A program made the translations under genes and the position numbers. From positions 34,687,935 to 34,751,934 of the forward strand of contig NC_080541.1 of assembly GCF_028640845.1 (NCBI RefSeq): a DNA stretch of 64,000 nucleotides, read 5' to 3'. This document shows, in pieces, positions 44,585-55,625 of the stretch; positions within the stretch are counted from its first letter, which is position 1; each line of letters starts with the position of its first letter. The notes below the pieces were generated by a model. That model worked only from the letters and a program-made list of their open reading frames with translations. It made no database searches and was not told the DNA's origin. The stretch is from Ahaetulla prasina (taxonomy: Eukaryota; Chordata; Lepidosauria; Squamata; Colubridae).

Positions 44585-46845
44585 TGGGGTAGAATTGTTC
44601 CAATATTTGGAGAACTGCCACAAAGAAGAGAGGGTCAACTTATTGTCAAAGGACCAGAAGGCAAGGCAAGACAAGAAACAATGGATGGAAACTAAAAATG
44701 AAACTAAAAATGAAAGAATCTAACGGTAAAGAATGTACTGACAAAACAGTTAAAGCAAACCTCTTTAACACATTCTTCGGCTCAGTTTTTGTAAACAGTG
44801 ATGGCTCACATCCAACATTCCTCAATCGTATCAAAAATGTCAACAATGACTCAACACATATAGACTCCACAGAAGATAACAATGACCTAACACACGTAGA
44901 CTTTACAGAAGATAATGTTGAAAAAGCCCTTCACAACCTGAAACCAACATTATCTATTGGACCAGATGGACTATGTTCATACTTTTAAAAAAAAACTTTC
45001 AATTAATATAGCTGAACCCCTAAGCATAATCTTTAATAAAGCCTTCAAAACTAGTTCCCTACCAAAACTCTGGTCTCTAGCTATAGTCATCCCTATCTTC
45101 AAAAAAGGAGATCTAAGCCTTGTTGAAAATTACAGACCTATCTCTCTATGTTGTGTCTCATGCAAAGTAATGGAATCCATCATAAATCAATCCATTACAC
45201 TCCATCTCAAAACAAACAACCTTCTCTCTAATAAACAATTTGGTTTCAGAAAAAAATGTCTTGTAACCTACAACTTCTCCACTGCAAAAACATATGGACT
45301 ACCAACCTTGATCAAGGAAAAGCAATAGATGCAATCTACATAGACTGCTGCAAAGCTTTTGATTCAGTAGTACATGATAAACTACTCCTCAAACTAAAAT
45401 CCTATGGCATTTCGGGACCTCTTCACAATTGGATAAATGCCTTCTTGTCAAACAGAAAACAAGTAGTCAAAATTGGCAACGCTATATCTAATCTTGTTCC
45501 TGTCAAAAGTGCCGTTCCCCAAGGTAGTGTTCTTGGACCAACACTCTTCATGCTATACATAAATGATCTCTGCGACCTCATCTCAAGTTATTTGTCTTTG
45601 ACATCGTCTTTGCTGATGATGTCAAACTATTTAATACCACTAATAATACTTCTACCCTTCAAGAAGACCTCGACTTAATTTCCGATTGGTCTAAAACTTG
45701 GCAACTCCAAATCTCAACCAGCAAATGCTCAGTCTTACATATTGGAAAAAAGAACCCTAACATCAAATACAAACTTGATGGACATTACCTAACTTATGAC
45801 CCCTACCCTGTCAAAGATCTTGGAGTTCTCATATCAAATGACCTTAATGCCAAAGCCCACTGCAACTACATAGCGAAAAAGGCCCTAAGAGTTGTAAACC
45901 TAATTTTACGCAGCTTCTTTTCCAAAAACTCTACACTACTAACTAGAGCATACAAAACATTTGCCAGACCTATTCTTGAATACTGCTCATCCATCTGGAA
46001 CCCATATCACATCTCTGACATAAATACAATAGAAAGAGTCCAGAAATATTTTACTAGAAGAGTTCTTCACTCCTCCGAAAACAACAAAATACCTTATACC
46101 AACACACTTGAAATCCTGGGATTAGAAAACTTACAACTCCGTCGACTTCGACATGACCTGTGTTTAACACACAAAATCATCTATTGCAATATCCTTCCTA
46201 TAAAAGACTACTTCAGCTTCAATCGCAATATTACAAGAGCAAAAAATAGATTCAAGCTAAATGTCAACCACTTCAAACTTGATTGCAGAAAATATGACTT
46301 CTGTAACAGAGTTGTTAATGCTTGGAACTCATTACCTGACTCCATAGTCTCTACTCAAAATCCCAAAAACTTCAACCAAAAACTGTCTACTATTGACCTC
46401 ACCCCATTCCTGAGAGGACTATAAGGGGCGTGCATAAGAGCACAAAAGTGCCTACCGTTCCTGTCCTATTGTTCCCTTCATCATATCAAATTGATATAGT
46501 TGATGCATATTTTTTTTACATATGTGTATATATTTTCTTCAAAATATGTTGTTTTATCTATGACAATTGTTTATGTATACTGTTGTGACAAAAAGAAATT
46601 TAAAAAAAAAAGAAACTAACCATGGAGAGAAGCAGCCTGGAACTAAGGAGAAACTTCTTAACAGTGAGGACAATTAACCATTGGAACAGCTTGCCTTCAG
46701 AAGCTGTGGATGCTTCATCACTGGAGGCTTTTAAGAAGAGACTGGACAGCCACTTGTCTGAAATGGTTTAGGCTCTCCTGCTTGAGCAGGGGGCTGGACT
46801 AGAAGACCCCCAAGGTCCTTTCCAACTCTGTTATTCTGCACCCTA
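44585..46845 (+). pseudogene. CR1 LINE 3' fragment split by another LINE
   Basis: The left part (44585-44707) encodes FQYLENCHKEERVN-like and QWMETK blocks. The right part (46612-46845) continues MERSSLELRRNFLT-like, INHWNSLPSEAVDASSLEAF, KKRLDSHLSEMV and the tail GCAGGGGGCTGGACTAGAAG. The sequence GAAACTAA occurs at both junctions (44688-44695 or 44700-44707, and 46612-46619), consistent with a duplication from the inserted element. Confidence 0.8.
44708..46611 (+). pseudogene. CR1-group LINE reverse transcriptase pseudogene
   Basis: Frames in order carry KANLFNTFFGSVFVNSD, LSIGPDGLCSYF, ENYRPISLCCVSCKVMES, NNLLSNKQFGFRKK, AIDAIYIDCCKAFDSVVHDK, VPQGSVLGPTLFMLYINDL and FADDVKLF (the catalytic box). 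ILEYCSSIWNPYHISD, RVQKYFTRRVLHSS and a stop after FLRGL (about 46423) follow. At least three frame changes kill it. The endonuclease is absent (5' truncation). The 3' UTR matches 41676, 51890 and 60036. It is inserted in an ordinary CR1. Confidence 0.85.
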
Positions 46846-47147
46846 TAAATAGGAAGGTAACAGATAAAGTGTTTCTGGACATGCAAAACAGCAGCTCCAG
46901 GCACTTTACTTGCCTGCATTATGGGCTTTAAGTTAAAGTCAGCTGCTGGCCTTTGAAAACTGCCTAGCCCTTTTTTAAAGCTACTGTATGCCCCAAAAGC
47001 TCAAATTAGACTTGAAAGCAAACAGATCACTGGTGACAGTTCTTTTGAAAGGGTGCAATGTGATCAGGACAACCAAAATTAGGGTATTCTGGCACCAGCT
47101 AAGGCTTTATAGGTCTTCCAAGGCAGCCCTATAAACCATGTCAAGAT
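46846..47147. other. No recognised features
   Basis: Short unique interval between the CR1 tail and the palindromic MITE. Confidence 0.4.
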
Positions 47148-47155
47148 GGCTAGAG

Positions 47156-47310
47156 CAGGGGTCTCCAATCTTGGCAACTTTAAGACTTGTTGGACTTCAA
47201 CTCCCAGAGTTCCTCAGCCAGCGTTGCTTTGCTGGCTGAGCTTTGCTGGCTGAGGAACTCTAGGAGTTGAAGTCCACAAGTCTTAAAGTTGCCAAGGTTG
47301 GAGACCCCTG
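47156..47310. mobile_element. Palindromic hAT-like MITE, 155 bp
   Basis: CAGGGGTCTCCAATCTTGGC ... CCAAGGTTGGAGACCCCTG. The arms are almost fully complementary, with an internal GCTTTGCTGGCTGAG duplication. The flanks GGCTAGAG (47148-47155) and GGCTAGAA (47311-47318) match at seven of eight positions. Confidence 0.9.
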
Positions 47311-47318
47311 GGCTAGAA

Positions 47319-48975
47319 GAGGGCTCTGTTATGCTTCCCCAGAAATATACAAAATTGAGGAATTGTTTCAAAATCCATGATTACTTTGTTCAGTATCATT
47401 TGCAGATTTTTTTTTATCCTAGCACTGTATGTACTATTTATTTTTATGGTTGTTTATGTATGTTAGGTAACCAAGTTTCTGCTTTCTGCGCTGTGGGGAA
47501 TATGTTAGTATTTTAATGATATTCCTTGATAAAAATGATCATACTTTTTAACAAAAAAATTAAGTAAAGCAACACTCTGTAGTAATTGCTGTGCTGCAAA
47601 TGGCAGCATTGGTTGCACACTCATATTTTTGCCCATGCCTGCAATTATCCACTCAGCCTGCATCCATTAATATTATTTTTCTTCCTAAAATGGAAGTATT
47701 TAAAGCCATTAGAAAATAATCCAAAGAATTCTATTTGCTGAATAAATTTTAATTTGCATGGCACTAGGATTTTTATTATTATTATTATTAGTGGGAAATA
47801 AATTATTGCAATCTTATGGAAGGCGACAAGTTAATAGCTTTATGAAAAGTAATAGAGAGAAAATGATCTTGAAAAGGTCAGGTATCCTGTCTTACAGTGT
47901 CACTACGTAGAATTAAAATAAGTCAAAGAAGTGGCTATATAATCAGGGTCATGAATATGCATGAAATCCTAATGAGTGTGAAGATAGGGATGGGTTAGGG
48001 GAGACTCATGATGGGGTGGTGACATAAAAATGGTAATGTGTGATGTAGCATTTATCTACATGTTACTGTTTCGTGTACAAATTAACTCTTACTTGCTCCG
48101 CTCAGTGCTCCTCTCCTTCCAGTGCTAAATTAGCTCCATTTGGGTCATGTCCACACAAAAACTGCCTTAGAGTAGGAAGCAAATGTTACAAGCATCAGAC
48201 AGAAGGAATTTATTTATGTATTGGGTCATTTGTTTAGAAAACTGCGTAACATCTATTATTATGCCATGCATTTTAGAATATGAATGAAATATATTGGAAT
48301 GCAGTAATATATAATAGTTTCATCATTATATTCAAATGCCCTAATAATATAGCATAATGTGCAATATAGCACACCAGAGTCTACATATTTAACTGTATTT
48401 CTATTCTGTGTATATTCTTATATACAATAAAACATATTTGGGTCAAAATGCCAAGATAAAAAAGAATATTTGTAGCTTGTACTTAATATCAATAGCACTT
48501 AGACTTACATACTAGAAGTTACCATCTTCCATCTTTTAATCTGAGAGCAAATTTCTTTAAACTCAGTGGAGCTTACTTTGAGTAACCATGCAGTTGTGCT
48601 CATCATATCCACAGACCAACATATATGCACTGAATATATAGAGCCACTTTCTGAGGTCTACATAGCATTAACTGAGTAAATACCATCATAAAAAAACCTG
48701 GATAAATAATAAACACACAGCAATCAAATTTGTAGACATTTGGCAGGATTAAAAACTCTATGGATCATTTAAGACTGCAAGGGAGGAAATGGAAAGGGAT
48801 TTCATAGTTTGGAGCTAGAACCTTGGAACTATAATAAATGTTACATGGACTTTGACAACACTGGGTAGTTTTTTAAGATTCAGACAGGTGTTGTATGCAA
48901 TGAGCCTGGATTCAAACTAGAAAAAGATTTCTAGGCAAATCCAATATGTTCACTTGATCCAAGAATATATAATTG
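47319..48975. other. Unique AT-rich DNA, possible conserved noncoding segment
   Basis: No repeat family recognised. 47560-47770 is non-repetitive and contains GGCAGCATTGGTTGCACAC and CATTAATATTATTTTTC. A short TTA run lies at about 47773-47790. Confidence 0.4.
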
Positions 48976-48978
48976 GTA

Positions 48979-49212
48979 TAATGCTCCAACACTGGAAATT
49001 TTTAAGAAAATGTTGGATAACCATCTGACTGAGATGGTGTAGGGTTTCCTGCCTGGGCAGGGGGTTGGACTAGAAGGCCTCCAAGGTCCCTTCCAACTCT
49101 GATGTTATGTTATGTTATGTTATGTTATGTTATGTTATGTTATGTTATGTTATGTTATGTTATGTTATGTTATGTTATGTTATGTTATGTTATGTTATGT
49201 TATGTTATGTTA
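48979..49212 (+). mobile_element. CR1 3' end with long TTATG array
   Basis: ATGCTCCAACACTGGAAATT, CATCTGACTGAGATGG and GGGGGTTGGACTAGAAGGCC match the copy at 6390-6500 almost exactly. The tail runs into about 21 perfect TTATG units (49105-49212), against about three units in the copy at 6500. Confidence 0.9.
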
Positions 49213-49548
49213 ATGTGATCAATTTGTTTAATTTCTGAGTATTTATCTCTGTGTCTGTCTCCTTATCTTTGTCTCTGGACATGGTCAGGTTTATTCAGGT
49301 AAACAAAGCTTGGAAATAAGCTATAATTGGTGAACTAATCACTTAGCTATTGGAGCAATTTGTACTTCAATATATAACTTTTGTCCTAAAAATACTTCCA
49401 ATACTTCGATTTCTTCAAAGAAGTGCAACTCTAAGACATTTCTGTCTTCTCTGGATTAAATTTCAATCTGTTTACCTTTTTACCTGACCCTGCACCTCTC
49501 CAGAGTCATTACTTCTTTGGAATTAGCAGACAAATCTACCTCTTATTA

Positions 49549-52073
49549 ACTGGATAATAAATGAATGTACAACTGAACCCATCCATACTACCCTGTACAA
49601 TGCTGTTACAAATTTAGGTCTTGAACAACTAGTAACTAACAATACAAGACTCAACAACTGCCTTGACTTCATCTTCTGCAACAACACAAACTCAATTTAT
49701 GGACTACAAATAAAAGAACACTTTTCCAACAGTGACCGCAGCATGATAGACTTTTGTCTCAATATACGCCCTTACAAAAATCTTCAGAATAATGGTATTC
49801 CAAACTACAATTTGAAAAAAGCCAACTATGACCTTATAAACAATGACCTCTCATCTCTTGACTGGAAAAATCTATTCTCAACCTGTATCACTGCTGAAGA
49901 CCACTATAGAGTTTTCCTACTTGAAGTCAATAGAGTCATTAAACTTTACGTACCACAAACCACCACCAAAATCAGAAAAAACAAATTACCCATATCAATA
50001 AAAAAGCTCCAATAAAAAAAAAAAATCCCTCTAGAGAAGAAACACAACTGGCTATGTAGCCAATTTCAAAAACCGCTACAGAAATATATGTAACCAAATA
50101 AAAATTGAATGCACCAATTACCACACCAAGCAAGAAGAAGACCTTTTGCGCACAAAATCCAATCGTGCTTTTTATAATTTTGTGAACAACAAACTTAAAG
50201 ACTCGAGATCCATCCCACCACTAAAAGGATCTAACAGCAAAGAATATAATGATGAATCAGTTAAAGCAAACCTCTTTAACACATTCTTTGGCTCAGTCTT
50301 TGTTAACAGTGATGGCTCATACCCGATATTCCCCAGTCGTACCAACAATGAGTACAATGACCTAACACAAATAGATTTCACAGAAGATAATGTTGAAAAA
50401 GCCCTTCGCAAACTGAAACCATCCCTATCTATTGGACCTGATGGACTATGTGCATACTTCTTAAAAAAGTTTTCCACTAATATAGCAGAACCCCTAGGCA
50501 TAATCTTTGAAAAAGCTTTCACCACTAGCTTCCTTCCCAAACTTTGGTCACTAGCCACAATCATCCTTGTCTTCAAAAAAGGAGACCCCAGCCTAGTTGA
50601 AAATTACAGACCAATCTCTCTATGCTGCGTTACCTTTAAAGTAATGGAATCTATCATCAATCAATCCATTACCCTCCACCTAGAAACAAACAACCTACTC
50701 TCTAATAAACAATTTGGTTTCAGAAAAAAAATTATCATGTAATTTACAACTTCTTCACTGCAAAAACATATGGACTACAAATCTTGATCAAGGCAAAGCA
50801 ATAGATGCAATCTACATAGACTTCTGTAAAGCTTTCAACTCAGTGGTACATGAGAAACTTCTCATAAAACTAAAATCCTACAGCATCTCAGGACCCCTCC
50901 ACAATTGGATAACAGCTTTCCTGTCAAACAGACAACAAGTGGTCAAAATTGGCAGTGCTCTATCAAATCCTGTTCCTGTCAATAGCGGCATTCCCCAAGG
51001 CAGCATTCTTGGACCAACACTCTTCATATTATACATTAATGATCTCTGTGACCATAGTATAAGTAATTGTGCTCTCTTTGCTGATGATGTCAAACTATTT
51101 AACACCACCAACAATACAGCTACCCTTCAAAAAGACCTTGACTTTGTGTCAGAATGGTCAAAAACTTGGCAACTCCAAATCTCAACCAGGAAATGCTCTG
51201 TCTTACACATTGGAAAAAAGAATCTGAACACTAAATACAAGCTCGATGGACATTACCTTACAGATGACCCCCACCCTGTTAAAGACCTTGGAGTTTTAAT
51301 ATCAAATGATCTAAGTGCCACAGCCCATTGCAACTACATCACAAAAAAAGCTTTAAGAGTTGTAAACCCAATCTTGCATAGCTTCTTCTCCAGAAACACT
51401 ACACTACTAACCAGAGCAAATAAAACATTTGCTAGACCAATTCTTGAATACAGCTGGCCTGTCTGGAACCCATATCTCATTTAGGACATTAATACAATTG
51501 AACGTGTCCAGAAATATTTTACAAGAAGAGTTCTCCACTCCTCTGATTATAATAAAATACCTTATGCTACCAGACTTGAAATCCTGGGTTTAGAAAATTT
51601 AGAACTCCGCCGCCTTCGACATGACCTGAGTTTAACTCATAGAATCATCTGTTATAATGTCCTTCCTGTTGAAGACTACTTCAGCTTCAATTGCAACAAT
51701 ACACGAGCACACAATAGATTTAAGCTTAATGTTAACCGCTCCAATCTTGATTGCAGAAAATATGACTTCAGTAACAGAGTTGTTAATACTTGGAATACAC
51801 TACCAGACCCTGTGGTCTCTTCCCAAAATCCCCAAAGCTTTAACCAAAAACTGTATACTACTGACCTCATCCCATTCCTAAGAGGTCTGTAAGGGGCGTG
51901 AATAAGAGCACAAGCGTGCCTACCATTCCTGTCCTAATGTTTCCTTTCATTATATCCAATTAATATAGTTATTACATACTTATGCTTATATATATATTTA
52001 TATATTGTATAGTTATTTCATGCTTACGCTTATATATACTGTTGTGACAAATAAATAAATAAATAAATAAATA
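49549..52073 (+). pseudogene. CR1-group LINE ORF2 pseudogene with endonuclease end
   Basis: It begins within the endonuclease C-terminus: NTRLNNCLDFIFCNNT, then HFSNSDRSMIDF, the SDH-type active-site block with His replaced by Arg. A stop-rich linker follows, then the RT frame: KANLFNTFFGSVFVNSD, LSIGPDGLCAYF, ENYRPISLCCVTF, a frameshift in an A-run (about 50727), AIDAIYIDFCKAFNSVVHEK, IPQGSILGPTLFILYINDL and FADDVKLF. A TAG at 51482 interrupts, after which DINTIERVQKYFTRRVL continues in frame to FLRGL (about 51892). The 3' UTR ends TGTTGTGACAAATAAATAAA. Confidence 0.85.
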
Positions 52074-52210
52074 ATCAAGAGCCCAAGCTATAAATTGTTT
52101 GCATGCTAATTTCCAGATGTTGTCTTCTGCACTTTCTTGAAGATGCTTAAAAATATTCAGGACAGAACTGAACCCTGACATATAAGAGCTAGTTCTTCTC
52201 CCACTCCTAA

Positions 52211-52448
52211 GAGCCACAGTGGCACAGTGGTTAGAATGCAGTACTTCAAGCTACTTCTGATCACCAGCTGCCAGCACTTTGGCAGTTCGAGTCTCACTGG
52301 CTCAAGGTTGACTCAGCCTTCCATTTTTCTGAGGTCAGTAAAATAAGGATCCCGATTGTTGGGGTCAATATGCTGATTCTATAAACTGCTTAGAGAAGGC
52401 TGTAAAGCACTGTGAAGCTGTATATAAGTCTAGTGCTATTGTTATTAA
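52211..52448 (+). mobile_element. Sauria SINE
   Basis: The tRNA-like head GAGCCACAGTGGCACAGTGG leads to CAAGGTTGACTCAGCCTTCC and GGATCCCGATTGTTGGGG. The BovB-derived tail follows: CTTAGAGAAGGCTGTAAAGC, ACTGTGAAGCTGTATATAAG, TGCTATTGTTATT. All modules are in the canonical order. Retroposition by BovB is the accepted model for this family. Confidence 0.9.
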
Positions 52449-52512
52449 AAAACTAAGGTAAAAAAATAATATGGGGACAAGCACAGAGAATTTGTAGGGC
52501 TTACACTTCAAC

Positions 52513-52649
52513 CAGTGGTGGGATTCAGCCAATTTGCACCACTTCGGGCGAACCGGTTGTTAACTTTCTGAGCAGTTTGGCAAACTGGTTGTTAGAAGAA
52601 ATCATTAGGGCAGAGAACCGGTTGTTAAATTACTTGAATCCCACCACTG
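52513..52649. mobile_element. hAT-type MITE, 137 bp
   Basis: CAGTGGTGGGATTCAGCC and TTGAATCCCACCACTG form the ends, with a perfect 8-bp ACTTCAAC on each side (52505-52512, 52650-52657). The interior has two inverted AACCGGTTGTTAA segments. It is the short form of the family at 36939. Confidence 0.9.
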
Positions 52650-52657
52650 ACTTCAAC

Positions 52658-53888
52658 CAACATTCAGGACTTATTGATCATAAGCTCATTTCCCTTCACA
52701 ATTACTTGAGCAGAATATGCAAAAAGGGTTTAAGAATAGCAATGATTATCACAAAGTTAACTTATATCCTTAAGTGAACAATTTCCTATTGGTGGTGGTT
52801 GCCTCAGTGGAAACTATTGCTCTCAAGATGTATTATTCGATCATCTGTGACTGTTTTCTGTTTTAATTGAAAAGCAATATGAGTGCAGTGGTCATTTAAT
52901 AAGAGACAATGATTGCTCAACACTGATTCTGATTAGCTAATGTAATTTAAAAGGTTTATAATGCCGCACACGAGATTGCTTATTTTGGAGATGGTGTTTG
53001 AAGTTTTTCATTAATGATTTCATTCTGTATTTTGCTAGAAAGAAATCTGAACAAAATAAGCAGCTAAAAGTTTATACTGTTTTGTGGATGTAAATCTCAA
53101 GATTAATGCTAAATGATTTATATGGCTATGTTTGCAGCTCATTGCATATATCTGGAAATACAAGATCCAGAGAGAATCATCTGCTACGATAAAAACTAAG
53201 AGATTTATAGTGACGCATAGATTAATAATTTTTAAATGTTGATTTTTCTTGTTTGGAATAGAGATTGAAAACAACTGAACCCGTTTTTTTTCTGCTACAG
53301 ATATGAAATAATATATTAAATTGGTAAGTGGTGTAGATGGACTTGCATCTAAATATATTTATGCATAAACTAAGGCCAAAAGAGCATAAAAATATAAAGG
53401 TAGCCGTGGGGGCATTGCAAGAATAAACACATTCATCTTTTGGTTGAATTTATTATTATCCCTAATTTAACCTTTGTTCCTCCATAAGGGCTCTTTTCTG
53501 CAAGCCATGTAACATTTAAACATTACTCCATGCTGAAACTTAAGCTTGTCTACCATGCTAATCCTTTTGAAGAAATTCAAGCGCAGAGTAAAATTCAGTA
53601 GGCTGGCAATAGAGCCAGTCTGGTTCTCCATCCAGAAGATAGCCACTGCAAGACCTGACTGGTCTTCTCCCTAATTTTTGTCCTTCTCAACTTTGCAGAG
53701 AAAGGAAGATTCACAGGCTGCTTCCTACCAGTGGCTGCTTTTTCTTTCTTTCAAGGATTCTTCTGTTTATGTGCCTTTTCTTTGCTTTCCAGATGTTTGC
53801 ACACAAGGATACCTTCACTCTCATCTCCCATTAGTATCTTCTTTGATACTAATGCTGACCCTTTCTAACTTTCCCTTTTTCCTTTATG
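52658..53888. other. Low-repeat AT-rich stretch
   Basis: No gene or repeat recognised. 52850-53040 has non-repetitive, TAAT-rich sequence (GATTAGCTAATGTAATTTAA, TTCATTAATGATTTCATTC), possibly conserved noncoding DNA. Confidence 0.4.
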
Positions 53889-53896
53889 GTATGGTA

Positions 53897-54764
53897 CAGT
53901 GGTGGTGTTGTGCCTTGCTCGCCCCCCTCTCCGCAGCCGGGCCCTTCTCATCTTCTGTTACCTCAGCCAGAAATGGATAATGAAGACAAACAGCCTGGCA
54001 TGCCTCCATCCCCCAGTCCTAGCACCATGCCCAGACAGACCGAGCAAGACAAATAGCCTGGCATGCCTTCAGCCCCCAGTCCTGGCACCATGCCCGGACA
54101 AACCGAGCAGATAAACCCCTCCCCCACAGCATGTAAACATGAGGAATATGAGGCCAGTCATGAGCTGGGATTGCCAGCAGCTGGAGGGTGGAGGGATCCA
54201 TGCTTCCGGAGAATGGAGAGGCGACATCAGCAAAAGGAAGGGAGGGGCAGGCCTGGATAAGTGCTGAGTCATGGAGTCACACCCCATGGCCTGTATAAAG
54301 GATCTGCTTTCTGGCATTCTCTGAGTCAGGCAAAGTCTAACTTGGATTGCTGAAGTCACATCCTGGTCTCCTGCCTGCCCTGAGAACTCTGACAGAACTT
54401 TGGCAAAGCTGCAGAGGCTTTGCAGCCACACTTGATACAGACTTGCCCGACCCGGCTGTCAGAGGAGGAGTGGGACACGACAGGTGGGTTTTAAATTTTT
54501 TTACTACCAGTTCTATGTGTGTGGCTTGGTGGGCATGGCAGGGGCATGGTGGGGGAAGGATACTGTAAAATCTACATTCCCACCCCATTCCAGGGGAAGG
54601 TTACTGCAAAATCCCCATTTCCTCCTGATCAGCTGGGACTTGGAAAGCAGAGAATAGATGGGGGTGGGGCCTGTCAGAATTTTTACCACCGGTTCTCCAA
54701 ATTACTCAAAATTTCCACTACCGGTTCTCCAGAAATGGTCAGAACCTGCTGAAACCCACCTCTG
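53897..54764. mobile_element. hAT-type MITE interrupted by a solo LTR
   Basis: It starts CAGTGGTGG (53897-53905), resumes at 54483 with GGTGGGTTTTAAA and ends GAAACCCACCTCTG. A perfect 8-bp GTATGGTA flanks the whole (53889-53896, 54765-54772). The interior is the GGAAGGATACTG family of 15507, 30162 and 41168, with two units. Confidence 0.9.
53906..54482 (+). mobile_element. Solo LTR, 577 bp
   Basis: It starts TGTTGTGCCTTGC and ends GGGACACGACA. The 5-bp GGTGG is duplicated at both edges (53901-53905, 54483-54487). A TATA-like CTGTATAAAGG lies at about 54291. A roughly 70-bp segment (GCCTGGCATGCC...CAGTCCTAGCACCATGCCC...ACCGAGCA) is tandemly duplicated near 53990-54110. No internal retroviral genes remain. 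Confidence 0.85.
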
Positions 54765-54777
54765 GTATGGTAGTATT

Positions 54778-55015
54778 GTAACTAAAAGTTCTTGGTGTCT
54801 TTTGAGCTTGGTTGTTGTCTTGCAGACCTTTCATTACCAGACTAAGCAATGTCATCAATATGAGGAGAGTGGTCTGCTGGCCGTATATCTGTTAACCAAT
54901 CTTGGTTGAAGTCTGGCTTCTTCCTTGAGGGCCCCCTGATTAGGGCTTTGTTTCTCCCTGATTATCTGGTGCTCTTTCCTGCTTATTTGTTGTTGGCTGC
55001 TGAAAGGTATGAGTT
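54778..55015 (-). mobile_element. Penelope-like terminal sequence
   Basis: On the minus strand: TTGATGA (54858-54852), CATTGCTTAGTCTGG, TAATGAAAGGTC, TGCAAGACAACAACCAAGC, TCAAAAGACACCAAG. The upstream part (AACCAAGATTGG, GAAGCCAGACTTC) probably belongs to the same repeat. Confidence 0.5.
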
Positions 55016-55450
55016 CTCTTCCTTTCTAGGATTCTGGTTACATATTTTAAATGTATGTAAATGAGATTTTAAGAGACCCAGTTTGGTTAAGGAATCAGGC
55101 TAGACACTAAGAGACAGTTCTAGTTCTACCTTGGGTACAAAGCCAACCAGGTAACATTGGACCAGTTGCGCTCTCTCAACCCTAGGAAGGAGGCAAAACA
55201 CTTTCAAAAATCCTGCCAAGAAAACTGCAGGAACTTGTACACTTATCAACCTTGAATTGTATATCTTCTGTTGCTATAATTATCTAAGTAATAGGGAATG
55301 TGTTGGTCTTTCATTTTCTGTGTTCCTATATGAGTTTATGGAAAAATGGTAGCAAGGAAGAACTATTTGTTCATCTTCATAGAAACAAAAAATAAGGATG
55401 GGAGGAAGGGAGGGAGGGAGGAGACCAAGGAAAGCATGGTTTACCCAGTC
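55016..55450. other. No recognised features
   Basis: Unique DNA with a short GGGA-rich run near 55399-55422. Confidence 0.4.
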
Positions 55451-55454
55451 TGGA

Positions 55455-55625
55455 GAACATTTCTCCTTATTTCTAGATTTACCAAGCTTCCACCCAATAT
55501 TTGTCTTGTACTCTGGTGACCTAGAAAAGAAGTCAATGCCCTCAAGTACTGGACAGCCCCTCAAGTACTGGAAGACAGCTATCATGTCCTTAGTCCTTCT
55601 GTTTGATAGGGTAGACATATCTATT
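55455..55625 (-). pseudogene. CR1 fragment, antisense
   Basis: The minus-strand frame reads RRTKDMIAVFQYLRGCPVLE, FFSRSPEYKTNIGWKL, the CR1 C-terminal block. A tandem CCCCTCAAGTACTGGA duplication (about 55539-55575) lies inside. Confidence 0.7.

Noticed and set aside
49105..49212. CRISPR-like array
   Set aside because: The TTATG units are contiguous without spacers and continue a CR1 tail; it is a microsatellite in a vertebrate genome.
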